Shown here piece by piece: positions 23,304 to 35,707 of a stretch of 64,000 nucleotides of DNA; within the stretch, counting starts at the first letter, position 1, and each line of letters begins with the position of its first letter. The position numbers and the translations under genes were made by a program. The stretch spans positions 1 through 64,000 of the forward strand of contig NW_003150096.1 of the NCBI RefSeq assembly GCF_000003605.2, in the 5' to 3' direction. Under the pieces are notes generated by a model. The model was given only the letters and a program-made list of their open reading frames with translations, did not search any database and was not told where the DNA came from. Origin of the DNA: Saccoglossus kowalevskii (lineage: Eukaryota; Hemichordata; Enteropneusta; Harrimaniidae).

Positions 23304-24250
23304 ATGGCTAATTACGAAATATTAGGTGACATTTTCGAACTTTTAACTATGGGACGTGTTAATATGATATCACAGGTAACTATCCCGAGTGAATCTATGA
23401 ACTTTGCAATCGCTTTTTACAACTTTGTAAGCAGTTTGTCGCCGATTTCTCGGTTCGCTATTGTGATAACCAGCTTATATGTGAGGCATTTTCGAGATAT
23501 TCACTTAACATTTTCCAAATTTAACTGCGGGGTCGTCATGCCAATGACTTAGGTTAAATACACGATCAACGCCGTCAACATTTCAATAATTTGTTTGCTA
23601 CTTTGCACGCTGTGTTCTAACATGTTACAGTCTGTTCTTGTGAACAAATATAGGCTGCTTTCAACTGGCTTTTATTAAATTTGTCGACTTTACAACTGCG
23701 CGTTTCAACATGCCAACAACGTAGGTCATATATACCAATACATCTACCAACATTTCTATCATTTTGCACAACTTTGCAATCACTTTGAACAACTTTGCAC
23801 GTTGTGTTAACAGCTTAAAACCCATTACGTGCCGACAGCATCAACAACTTGTTCTTGAAAATTAGAAGGGATTTTAAAACTTTGCATTAATCAAAAAAAT
23901 ACGAAAACTTCATGATTCTCTACTATAAATGAATGGCATCACAGTTAGAAAGAATGCAAAAACGTTGCATATATCATTTCCATTTGCGTGAAGAAACAAA
24001 AAGAAAAAAAACATCCAACAACTCTTTTATTCAGAGAGTCTCCCATGCAAGTACTAACCACGACCGATTGTGCTTCACTTTAGACATTGTTCGGTCACCT
24101 AACCATACGGCTGCGTGGATTATTTAAATTTGAGCCGAATTGACGGCTATTTCTTGTTTTGAATGTTCTAAAATTGATATCGCTGGCACAAGTACATTCT
24201 AATATTGTCCTATGACCTCCTCATATCTCGAGTAACACTTCGCTAATTTA
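23304..24250 (+). repeat. Satellite unit 25, N head / T1 tail
   Basis: A 947-bp unit, nearly identical to units 1 and 19. A private TCAGAGAGTCTC is near 24031. With unit 26 it forms the cleanest dimer in the window (23304-25197). Confidence 0.96.
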
Positions 24251-25197
24251 ATGGCTATTTACGAAATATTAGGTGACATTTTCGAACTTTTAACTATGGG
24301 ACGTGTTAATATGATATCACAGGTAACTATCACGAGTAAATCTATCAACTTTGCAATCGCTTTTTACAACTTTGTAAGCAGTTTGTCGCCGATTTCACGG
24401 TTCGCTATTGTGATAACCAGCTTATATGTGAGGCATTTTCGAGATATTCACTTAACATTTTCCAAATTTAACTGCGGGGTCGTCATGCCAATGACTTAGG
24501 TTAAATACACGATCAACGCCTTCAACATTTCAATAATTTGTTTGCTACTTTGCACGCAGTGTTATAACATGTTACAGTCTGTTCTTGTGAACATATATAG
24601 GCTGCTTTCAACTGGCTTTTATTAAATTTGTCGACTTTACAACTGCGCGTTTCAACATGCCAACAACTTAGGTCATATATACCAATACATCTACCAACAT
24701 TTCTATCATTTTGCACAACTGTGCAATCACTTTGAACAACTTTGCACGTTGTGTTAACAGCTTAAAACCCATTACGTGCCGACAGCATCAACAACTTGTT
24801 CTGGAAAATTAGAAGGGATTTTAAAACTTTGCATTAATTAAAAAAATACGAAAACTTCACGATTCTCTACTATAAATGAATGGCATCACAGTTAGAAAGA
24901 ATGCAAAAACGTTGCATATATCATTTCCATTTGCGTGAAGAAACAAAAAGAAAGAAAACATCCAACAACTCTTTTATTTAGGGAGTCTCCCATGCAAGTA
25001 CTAACCACAACCGACTGTGCTTTACTTTAGACATTGTTCGGACACCTAACCACACGGCTGCATGGATTATTTAAATTTGAGCCGAATTGACGGCTATTTC
25101 TTGTTTTGAATGTTCTAAAATTGATATCGCTGGCACAAGTACATTCTAATATTGACCTATGACCTCCTCATAACTCGAGTAACACTTCGCTAATTTA
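24251..25197 (+). repeat. Satellite unit 26, I head / T2 tail
   Basis: A 947-bp unit. The I head is followed by CAACTGTGC and a complete T2 tail (CAACCGACTG, GGACACC, ATAACTCGAG). It leads into the N head of unit 27, as the dimer phase predicts. Confidence 0.96.
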
Positions 25198-26145
25198 ATG
25201 GCTAATTACGAAATATTAGGTGACATTTTCGAACTTTTAACTATGGGACGTGTTAATATGATATCACAGGTAACTATCCCGAGTGAATCTATGAAGTTTG
25301 CAATCGCTTTTTACAACTTTGTAAGCAGTTTGTCGCCGATTTCACGTTTCGCTATTGTGATAACCAGCTTATATGTGAGGCATTTTCGAGATATTCACTT
25401 AACATTTTCCAAATTTAACTGCGGGGTCGTCATGCCAATGACTTAGGTTAAATACACGATCAACGCCTTCAACATTTCAATAATTTGTTTGCTACTTTGC
25501 ACGCAGTGTTCTAACATGTTACAGTCTGTTCTTGTGAACATATATAGGCTGCTTTCAACTGGCTTTTATTAAATTTGTCGACTTTACAACTGCGCGTTTC
25601 AACATGCCAACAACGTAGGTCATATATACAAATACATCTACCATCATTGCTATCATTTTGCACAACTTTGCAATCACTTTGAACAACTTTGCACGTTGTG
25701 TTAACAGCTTAAAACCCATTACGTGCCGACAGCATCAACAACTTGTTCTGGAAAATTAGAAGGGATTTTAAAACTTTGCATTAATTAAAAAAAATACGAA
25801 AACTTCACGATTCTCTACTATAAATGAATGGCATCACAGTTAGAAAGAATGCAAAAACGTTGCATATATCATTTCCATTTGCGTGAAGAAACAAAAAGAA
25901 AGAAAACATCCAACAACTCTTTTATTCAGGGAGTCTCCCATGCAAGTACTAACCACGACCGATTGTGCTTTACTTTAGACATTGTTCGGTCACCTAACCA
26001 TACGGCTGCGTGGATTATTTAAATTTGAGCCGAATTGACGGCTATTTCTTGTTTTGAATGTTCTAAAATTGATATCGCTGGCACAAGTACATTCTAATAT
26101 TGTCCTATGACCTCCTCATATCTCGAGTAACACTTCGCTAATTTA
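25198..26145 (+). repeat. Satellite unit 27, N head switching to I, T1 tail
   Basis: A 948-bp unit. It starts as N with a private ATGAAGTTTGC. From about 25344 it carries I markers (TTTCACG, CGCCTTCAAC, GCACGCAGTG), then a T1 tail. It is a mosaic, with the switch between 25290 and 25345. Confidence 0.95.
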
Positions 26146-27095
26146 ATGGCTATTTACGAAATATTAGGTGACATTTTCGAACTTTTAACTATGGGACGTG
26201 TTAATATGATATCACAGGTAACTATCACGAGTAAATCTATCAACTTTGCAATCGCTTTTTACAACTTTGTAAGCAGTTTGTCGCCGATTTCACGGTTCGC
26301 TATTGTGATAACCAGCTTATATGTGAGGCATTTTCGAGATATTCACTTAACATTTTCCAAATTTAACTGCGGGGTCGTCATGCCAATGACTTAGGTTAAA
26401 TACACGATCAACGCCTTCAACATTTCAATAATTTGTTTGCTACTTTGCACGCAGTGTTCTAACATGTTACAGTCTGTTCTTGTGAACATATATAGGCTGC
26501 TTTCAACTGGCTTTTATTAAATTTGTCGACTTTACAACTGCGCGTTTCAACATGCCAACAACGTAGGTCATATATACAAATACATCTACCATCATTGCTA
26601 TCATTTTGCACAACTTTGCAATCACTTTGAACAACTTTGCACGTTGTGTTAACAGCTTAAAACCCATTACGTGCCGACAGAATCAACAACTTGTTCTGGA
26701 AAATTAGAAGGGATTTTAAAACTTTGCATTAATTAAAAAAAAATACGAAAACTTCACGATTCTCTACTATAAATGAATGGCATCACAGTTAGAAAGAATG
26801 CAAAAACGTTGCATATATCATTTCCATTTGCGTGATGAAACAAAAAGAAAAAAAAACATCCAACAACTCTTTTATTCAGGGAGTCTCCCATGCAAGTACT
26901 AACCACGACCGATTGTGCTTTACTTTAGACATTGTTCGGTCACCTAACCATACGGCTGCGTGGATTATTTAAATTTGAGCCGAATTGACGGCTATTTCTT
27001 GTTTTGAATGTTCTAATATTGATATCGCTGGCACAAGTACATTCTAATATTGTCCTATGACCTCCTCATATCTCGAGTAACACTTCGCTAATTTA
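26146..27095 (+). repeat. Satellite unit 28, I head / T1 tail
   Basis: A 950-bp unit. Its second half has GACAGAATCAAC, a nine-base A run and TTCTAATATTGATATC. The same rare combination is in unit 57, about 27.5 kb away. Confidence 0.96.
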
Positions 27096-28041
27096 ATGGC
27101 TATTTACGAAATATTAGGTGACATTTTCGAACTTTTAACTAAGGGACGTGTTAATATGATATCACAGGTAACTATCCCGAGTGAATCTATCAACTTTGCA
27201 ATCGCTTTTTACAACTTTGTAAGCAGTTTGTCGCCGATTTCTCGGTTCGCTATTGTGATAACCAGCTTATATGTGAGGCATTTTCGAGATATTCACTTAA
27301 CATTTTCCAAATTTAAATGCGGGGTCGTCATGCCAATGACTTAGGTTAAATACACGATCAACGCCGTCAACATTTCAATAATTTGTTTGCTACTTTGCAC
27401 GCTGTGTTCTAACATTTTACAGTCTGTTCTTGTGAACATATATAGGCTGCTTTCAACTGGCTTTTATTAAATTTGTCGACTTTACAACTGCGCGTTTCAA
27501 CATTCCAACAAATTAGGTCATATATACAAATACATCTACCATCATTGCTATCCCTTTGCACAACTTTGCAATTACTTTGAACAACTTTGCACGTTGTGTT
27601 AACAGCTTAAAACCTATTACGTGCCGACAGCATCAACAACTTGTTCTGGAAAATTAGAAGGGATTTTAAAACTTTGCATTAATGAAAAAAATACGAAAAC
27701 TTCACGATTCTCTATTATAAATGAGTGGCATCACAGTTAGGAAAAATGAAAAAACGTTGCCTATATCATTTCCATTTGTGTGATGTAACAAAAAGAAAAA
27801 ACATCGAACAATTTTTTTATTCAGGGAGTCTCCTATGCAAGTACTAACCACGACCGATTGTGCTTTACTTTAGACGTTGTTCGGTCACCTAACCACACGG
27901 CTGCATGGATTATTTAAATTTGAGCCGAATTGACGGCTATTTCTTGTTTTGAATGTTCTAAAATTGATATCGCTGGCACAAGTACATTCTAGAAATTGAC
28001 CTATGACCTCCTCATATCTCCAGTAACACTTTGCTAATTTA
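27096..28041 (+). repeat. Satellite unit 29, O type
   Basis: A 946-bp unit with ACTAAGGGACG in the head and TTTAAATGCGG. It begins a short divergent segment. The tail has CTAGAAATTGACC and ATCTCCAG. Confidence 0.95.
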
Positions 28042-28992
28042 ATGGCTATTTACGAAACATTAGGTGACATTTTCTAACTTTTTAGCTATGGGACGTGTTA
28101 ATATGATATCACAGGTAACTATCCCGAGTAAATCTACCAACTTTGCAATCGCTTTTTTACAACTTTGTAAGCAGTTTGTCGCCGATTTCTCGGTTCGTTA
28201 TTGTGATAACCAGCTTATATGTGAGGCATTTTCGAGATATTCACTGAACATTTTCCAACTTTAACTGCGGGGTCGTCATGCCAATGACTTAGGTTAAATA
28301 CACGATCAACGCCGTCAACATTTCAATAATTTGTTTGCTACTTTGCACTCTGTGTTCTAATATGTTACAGTCTGTTCTTGTGAACATGTATAGGCTGATT
28401 TCACCTAGCTTTTATTAAATTTGTCGACTTCACAACTGTGCGTTTCTATATGCCAAGAATGTAGGTCATATATACAAATACATCTACCAACATTTCTATC
28501 ATTTTGCACAACTTTGCAATCACTTTGAACAACTTTGCACGTTGTGTTAACAGCTTAAAACCCATTATGTGCCGACAGCATCAACAACTTATTCTGGAAA
28601 ATTAGAAGGGATTTTAAAACTTTGCATTAATTAAAAAAATACGAAAACTTCACGATTCTCTATTATAAATGAGTGGCATCACAGTTACGAAGAATGCAAA
28701 AACGTTGCCTATATCATTTCCATTTGCGTGATGTAACAAAAAGAAAAAAAAAACATCCAACAACTTTTTTATTCAGGGAGTCTCCTATGCAAGTACTAAC
28801 CACGACCGATTGTGCTTTACTTTAGACATTGTTCGGTCACCTAACAACACGGCTGCATGGATTATTTAAATTTGAGCCGAATTGACAGCTATTTCTTGTT
28901 TTGAATGTTCTAAAATTGATATCGCTGGCACAAGTACATTCTAGAATTGACCTATGACCTCCTCATATCTCCAGTAACACTTTGCTAATTTA
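28042..28992 (+). repeat. Satellite unit 30, O type
   Basis: A 951-bp unit. The TTCTAAC stop and added T bases break the 82-codon frame. ATTCACTGAAC links it to unit 22. It has TATAGGCTGATTTCACCTAGC near 28390. Confidence 0.95.
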
Positions 28993-29937
28993 ATGGCTAT
29001 TTACGAAACATTAGGTGACATTTTCTAACTTTTAACTATGGGACGTGTTAATATGATATCACAGATACTATCCCGAGTGAATCTATGACTTTGCAATCGC
29101 TTTTTACAACTTTGTAAGCAGTTTGTCGCCGATTTCTCGGTTCGCTATTGTGATAACCAGCTTATATGTGAGGCATTTTCGAGATATTCACTTAACATTT
29201 TCCAAATTTAACTGCGGGGTCGTCATGCCAATGACTTAGGTTAAATACACGATCAACGCCGTCAACATTTCAATAATTTGTTTGCTACTTTGCACGCTGT
29301 GTTCTAACATGTTACAGTCTGTTCTTGTGAACATATATAGGCTGCTTTCAACTGGCTTTTATTAAATTTGTCGACTTTACAACTGCGCGTTTCAACATGC
29401 CAACAACGTAGGTCATATATACCAATACATCTACCAACATTTCTATCATTTTGCACAACTTTGCAATCTCTTTGAACAACTTTGCACGTTGTGTTAACAG
29501 CTTAAAACCCATTACGTGCCGACAGCATCAACAACTTGTTCTTGAAAATTAGAAGGGATTTTAAAACTTTGCATTAATTAAAAAAATACGAAAACTTCAT
29601 GATTCTCTACTATAAATGAATGGCATCACAGTTAGAAAGAATGCAAAAACGTTGCATATATCATTTCCATTTGCGTGAAGAAACAGAAAGAAAAAAAACA
29701 TCCAACAACTCTTTTATTCAGGGAGTCTCCCATGCAAGTACTAACCACGACCGATTGTGCTTTACTTTAGACATTGTTCGGTCACCTAACCATACGGCTG
29801 CGTGGAATATTTAAATTTGAGCCGAATTGACGGCTATTTCTTGTTTTGAATGTTCTAAAATTGATATCGCTGGCACAAGTACATTCTAATATTGTCCTAT
29901 GACCTCCTCATATCTCGAGTAGCACTTCGCTAATTTA
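28993..29937 (+). repeat. Satellite unit 31, O start changing to N core, T1 tail
   Basis: A 945-bp unit. It opens with the TTCTAAC form, then two small losses (CACAGATACTATCC, CTATGACTTTGC) near 29064-29090, then N-class sequence (CCCGAGTGAATCTATGA) and a T1 tail. The paired losses sit at the class switch. Confidence 0.94.
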
Positions 29938-30970
29938 ATGGCTATTTACGAAATATTAGGTGACATTTTCGAACTTTTAACTATGGGACGTGTTAATATG
30001 ATATCACAGGTAACTATCCCGAGTGAATCTATCAACTTTGCAATCGCTTTTTACAACTTTGTAAGCAGTTTGTCGCCGATTTCTCGGTTCGCTATTGTGA
30101 TAACCAGCTTATATGTGAGGCATTTTCGAGATATTCACTTAACATTTTCCAAATTTAACTGCGGGGTCGTCATGCCAATGACTTAAGTTAAATTCACGAT
30201 TAACGCCATCAACATTTCAATAATTTGTTTGCTACTTTGCACGCTGTGTTCTAACATTTTACGTCTGTTCTTGTGAACATATATAGGCTGCTTTCAACTG
30301 GCTTTTATTAAATTTGTCGACTTTACAACTGCGCGTTTCGACATGCCTACAACTTAGGTCATATATACAAATACATCTACCATCATTGCTATCCCTTTGC
30401 ACAACTTTGCAATCACTTTGAACAACTTTGCACGTTGTGTTAACAGCTTTAAACCCATTACGTGCCGACAGCATCAACAACTTGTTCTGGAAAATTAGAT
30501 GGGATTTTAAAACTTCGCATTAATTAAAAAAAACGAAAACTTCACGATTCTCTAATATAAATGAGTGGCACCACAGTTAGGAAGAATGCAAAAACGTTGC
30601 CTATATCATTTCCATTTGCGTGATGTAACAAAATGAAAAAAACACCCAACAACTTTTTTTATTTAGGGAGTCTCCCATGCAAGTACTAACCACGACCGAT
30701 TGTGCTTTACTTTAGACATTGTTCCCTCACCTAACCACATGGCTGCAAGAATTATGTGTTATCTAATATAAATGAGTGGCACCACAGTTAGGAAGAATGC
30801 AAAAACGTTGCCTATATCATTTCCATTTGCGTGATGGCTTTATTTAAATTTGAGGCGAATTGACGGCTATTTCTTGTTTTGAATGTTCTAAAATTGATAT
30901 AGCTGGCACAAGTACATTCTAATATTGACCTATGACCTCCTCATATCTCGAGTAACACTTCGCTAATTTA
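29938..30970 (+). repeat. Satellite unit 32, O type, 1033 bp with templated insertion
   Basis: The longest single unit. It has an intact 82-codon frame and the ATTTTACGTCTG / TTTCGACATGCCTAC haplotype. It is about 86 bp longer than normal because a 75-base stretch from 30551-30625 is copied again at 30762-30836. Confidence 0.96.
30762..30836 (+). repeat. Exact 75-bp direct copy of 30551-30625
   Basis: The segment from TCTAATATAAATGAG to TTGCGTGATG is base-for-base the same as 30551-30625 in the same unit. Short filler bases flank it (TGTTA on the left, GCTTT on the right), and it interrupts the usual GAATTATTTAAATTTGAG. It looks like template-switch repair of a break. Confidence 0.95.
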
Positions 30971-31921
30971 ATGGCTATTTACGAAATATTAGGTGACATT
31001 TTCGAACTTTTAACTATGGGACGTGTTAATATGATATCACAGGTAACTATCCCGAGTGAATCTATCAACTTTGCAATCGCTTTTTACAACTTTGTAAGCA
31101 GTTTGTCGCCGATTTCTCGGTTCGCTATTGTGATAACCAGCTTATATGTGAGGCACTTTCGAGATATTCACTTAACATTTTCCAAATTTAAATGCGGAAT
31201 CGCCATGCCAATGACTTAGGTTAAATACACAATCAACGCCGTCAACATTTCAATAATTTGTTTGCTACTTTGCACGCAGTGTTCTAACATGTTACAGTCT
31301 GTTCTTGTGAACATATATAGGCTGCTTTCAACTGGCTTTTATTAAATTTGTCGACTTCACAACTGCGCGTTTCTATATGCCAACAACGTAGGTCATATAT
31401 ACAAATACATCTACCAACATTTTCTATCATTTTGCACAACTTTGCAATCACTTTGAACAACTTTGAACGTTGTGTTAACACATTAAAACCCATTACGTGC
31501 CGACAGCATCAACAACTTGTTCTTGAAAATTAGAAGAGATTTTAAAACTTTGCATTAATTAAAAAAAATAAGAAAACTTCACGATTCTCTAATATAAATG
31601 AGTGGCATCCCAGTTAGAAAGAATACAAAAACGTTGCATATATCATTTCCATTTGCGTGATGTAACAAAAAGAAAAAAAAACATCCAACAACTTTTTTTA
31701 TTTAGGGAGTCTCCCATGCAAGTTTTAACCACGACAAATTGTGCTTTACTTTAGACATTGTTCGGTCACCTAACCACACGGCTGCATGGATCTTTTAAAT
31801 TTGAGCCGAATTGACGGCTAGTTCTTGTTTTGAATGTTCTAAAATTGATATCGCTGGCACAAGTACATTCTAATATTGACCTATGACCTCCTCATATCTC
31901 GAGTAACACTTCGCTAATTTA
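30971..31921 (+). repeat. Satellite unit 33, O type
   Basis: A 951-bp unit. The head has AAATGCGGAATCGCC, a private change near the ORF end. The tail carries CAAGTTTTAACCACGACAAATTG and GGATCTTTTAAATT, the same as unit 8, about 23.7 kb away. Confidence 0.95.
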
Positions 31922-32868
31922 ATGGCTATTTACGAAATATTAGGTGACATTTTCGAACTTTTAACTATGGGATGCGTTAATATGATATCACAGGTAACTA
32001 TCCCGAGTGAATCTACCAACTTTGCAATCGCTTTTTACAACTTTGTAAGCAGTTTGTCTCCGATTTCTCGGTTCGCTATTGTGATAACCAGCTTATATAT
32101 GAGGCATTTTCGAGATATTCACTTAACATTTTCCAAATTTAACTGCGGGGTCGTCATGCCAATGACTTAGGTTAAATACACGATCAACGCCGTCAACATT
32201 TCAATAATTTGTTTGCTACTTTGCACGCTGTGTTCTAACATGTTACAGTCTGTTCTTGTGAACATATTTAGGCTGCTTTCAACTGGCTTTTATTAAATTT
32301 GTCGACTTTACAATTGCGCGTTTCAACATGCCAACAACTTAGGTCATATATACAAATACATCTACCATCATTGCTATCCCTTTGCACAACTTTGCAATCA
32401 CTTTGAACAACTTTGCACATTGTGTTAACAGCTTAAAAACTATTACGTGCCAACAGCATCAACAACTTGTTCTGGAAAATTAGAAGGGATTTTAAAACTT
32501 TGCATTAATTAAAAAAAATACGAAAACTTCACGATTCTTTAAAATAAATGAGTGGCACCACAGTTAGAAAGAATGCAAAAACGTTGCATATATCATTTCC
32601 ATTTGCGTGATGTAACAAAAAGAAAAAAACATCCAACAACTTTTTTATTTAGGGAGTCTCCCGTGCAAGTACTAACCACGACCGATTGTACTTTACTTTA
32701 GACATAGTTCAGTCACCTAACCACACGGCTGCCTGGACTATTTAAATTTGAGCCGAGTTGACGGCTATTTCTTGTTTTGAATGTTCTAAAATTGATATCG
32801 CTGGCAGAAGTACATTCTAGAATTGACCTATGACCTCCTCATATCTCGAGTAACACTTCGCTAATTTA
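31922..32868 (+). repeat. Satellite unit 34, O type
   Basis: A 947-bp unit with GGGATGCGTTAATATG in the head and TATATATGAGGC. The tail has GACATAGTTCAGTCACC and GGCAGAAGTAC. Confidence 0.95.
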
Positions 32869-33816
32869 ATGGCTATTTACGAAATATTAGGTGACATTTT
32901 CGAACTTTTAGCTATGGGACGTGTTAATATGATATCACAGGTAACTATCCCCAGTGAATCTATCAACTTTGCAATCGCTTTTTACAACTTTGTAAGCAGT
33001 TTGTCGCTAATTTCACGGTTCGCTATTGTGATAACCAGCTTATATGTGAGGCATTTTCGAGATATTCACTTAACATTTTTCAAATTTAACTGCGGGGTCG
33101 TCTTGCCAATGACTTAGGTTAAATACACGATCAACGCCGTCAACATTTCAATAACTTGTTTGCTACTTTGCACTCTGTGTTCTAACATGTTACAGTCTGT
33201 TCTTGTGAACATATATAGGCTGCTTTCACCTGGCTTTTATTAAATTTGTCGACTTTACAACTGCGCGTTTCAACATGCCAACAACGTAGGTCATATATAC
33301 CAATACATCTACCAACATTTCTATCATTTTGCACAACTTTGCAATCACTTTGAACAACTTTGCATGTTGTGTTAACAGCTTAAATACTATTACGTGCCGA
33401 CAGCATCAACAACTTGTTCTGGAAAATTAGAAGGGATTTTAAAACTTTGCATTAATAAAAAAATACGAAAACTTCACGATTCTCAATTATAAATGAGTGG
33501 CATCACAGGTAGGAAGAATGCAAAAACGTTGCCAATATCATTTCCATTTGCGTGATGTAACAAAAAGAAAAAACAAACATCCAACACCTTTTTTATTCAG
33601 GGGGTCTCCTATGCAAGTACTAACCACGCCCGATTGTGCTTTACTTTAGACATTGTTCGATAACCTAACCACACGGCTGCATGGATTATTTAAATTTGAG
33701 CCGAATTGACGGCTATTTCTTGTTTTGAATGTTCTAAAATTGATATCGCTGGCACAAGTACATTCTAGAATTGACCTATGACCTCCTCATATCTCGAGTA
33801 ACACTTCTCTATTTTA
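32869..33816 (+). repeat. Satellite unit 35, O type
   Basis: A 948-bp unit. The head has TTTTAGCTATGGG, CCCCAGTGAATC and GTCGCTAATTTCACGG. It ends near CTTCTCTATTTTAATGG. It is closely related to unit 36. Confidence 0.95.
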
Positions 33817-34763
33817 ATGGCTATTTACGAAATATTAGGTGACATTTTCGAACTTTTAGCTATGGGACGTGTTAATATGATATCACAGGTAACTATCCCC
33901 AGTGAATCAATCAACATTGCAATCGCTTTTTACAACTTTGTAAGCAGTTTGTCGCCGATTTCACGGTTCGCTATTGTGATAACCCAGCTTATATGTGAGG
34001 CATTTTCGAGATATTCACTTAACATTTTACAAATTTAACTGCGGGGTCGTCATGCCAATGACTTAGGTTAAATACACGATCAACGCCTTCAACGTTTGAA
34101 TAATTTGTTTGCTACTTTGCACGCTGTGTTCTAACATGTTACAGTCTGTTCTTGTGAACATATATAGGCTGCTTTCAACTGGCTTTTATTAAATGTGTCG
34201 ACTTTACAACTGCGCGTTTCAACATGCCAACAACGTAGGTCATATATACCAATACATCTACCAACATTTCTATCATTTTGCACAACTTTGCAATCACTTT
34301 GAACAACTTTGCACGTTGTGTTAACAGCTTAAAACCCATTACGTGCCGACAGCATCAACAACTTGTTCTTGAAAATTAGAAGGGATTTTAAAACTTTGCA
34401 TTAATTAAAAAAATACGAAAACTTCATGATTCTCTACTATAAATGAATGGCATCACAGTTAGAAAGAATGCAATAACGTTGCTTATATCATTTCCATTTG
34501 CGTGATGTAACAAAAAGAAAAAAAACATCCAACAACTCTTTTATTCAGGGAGTCTCCCATGCAAGTACTAACCACGACCGATTGTGCTTTACTTTAGACA
34601 TTGTTCGGTCACCTAACCATACGGCTGCGTGGATTATTTAAATTTGAGCCGAATTGACGGCTATTTCTTGTTTTGAATGTTCTAAAATTGATATCGCTGG
34701 CACAAGTACATTCTAATATTGTCCTATGACCTCCTCATATCTCGAGTACACTTCGCTAATTTA
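33817..34763 (+). repeat. Satellite unit 36, O head / T1 tail (chimera)
   Basis: A 947-bp unit. The head matches unit 35 (CCCCAGTGAATC) with one added C (AACCCAGC) that shifts the ORF. From about 34090 it is T1-class (CGCCTTCAAC, ATTGTCCT) but with GATGTAAC and CAATAACG. Confidence 0.95.
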
Positions 34764-35707
34764 ATGGCTATTTACGAAATATTAGGTGACATTTTCGAAC
34801 TTTTAACTGTGGGACGTGTTAATATGATATCACAGGTAACTATCACGAGTGAATCTATCAATTTTGCAATCGCTTTTTACAACTTTGTAAGCAGTTTGTC
34901 GCCGATTTCTCGATTCATTATTGTGATAACCAGCTTATATGTGAGGCATTTTCGAGATATTCACTTAACATTTTACAAATTTAACTGCGGGGTCGTCATG
35001 CCAATGACTTAGGTTAAATACACAATCAACGCCTTCAACATTTCAATAATTTGTTTGCTACTTTGCACGCAGTGTTCTAACATGTTACAGTCTGTTCTTG
35101 TGTACATATATAGGCTGCTTTCAACTGTCTTTTATTAAATTTGTCGACTTCACAACTGCGCGTTTCTATATGCCAACAACGTAGGTCATATATACCAATA
35201 CATCTACCAACATTTCTATCATTTTGCACAACTTTGCAATCACTTTGAACAACTTTGCACGTTGTGTTAACAGCTTAAAACCCATTACGTGCCGACAGCA
35301 TCAACAACTTGTTCTTGAAAATTAGAAGAGATTTTAAAACTTTGCATTAATTAAAAAAAATACGAAAACTTCACGATTCTCTAATATAAATGAGTGGCAT
35401 CACAGTTAGGAAGATTGCAAAAACGTTGCCTATATCATTTCCATTTGCGTGATGTAACAAAAAAAAACATCCAACAACTTTTTATATTTAGGGAGTCTCC
35501 CGTCCAAGTCCTAACCACGAACGAGTGAGCTTTACTTTAGACATTGTTCAGTCACCTAACCACACGGCTGCATGGATTATTTAAATTTGAGCCGAATTGA
35601 CGGCTATTTCTTGTTTTGAATGTTCTAAAATTGATATCGCTGGCACAAGTACATTCTAATATTGACCTATGACCTCCTCATATCTCGAGTAACACTTCGC
35701 TAATTTA
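34764..35707 (+). repeat. Satellite unit 37, distinct subtype shared with unit 62
   Basis: A 944-bp unit. ACTGTGGGACG, CTCGATTCATTATTG, TGTGTACATATA and CAACTGTCTTTTATT occur together only here and at 58437. Just upstream one base is missing (GAGTACAC), so an ATG at 34719 reads through into this frame. The tail has CCCGTCCAAGTCC. Confidence 0.96.

Larger units (their letters stand above)
22400..27120 (+). repeat. Homogenised N/I block with dimeric order
   Basis: Units 24-28 run I, N, I, N/I, I. Tails alternate T2, T1, T2, T1, T1. This is the best place to see the 1.89-kb dimer. Divergent units flank it on both sides. Confidence 0.85.
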
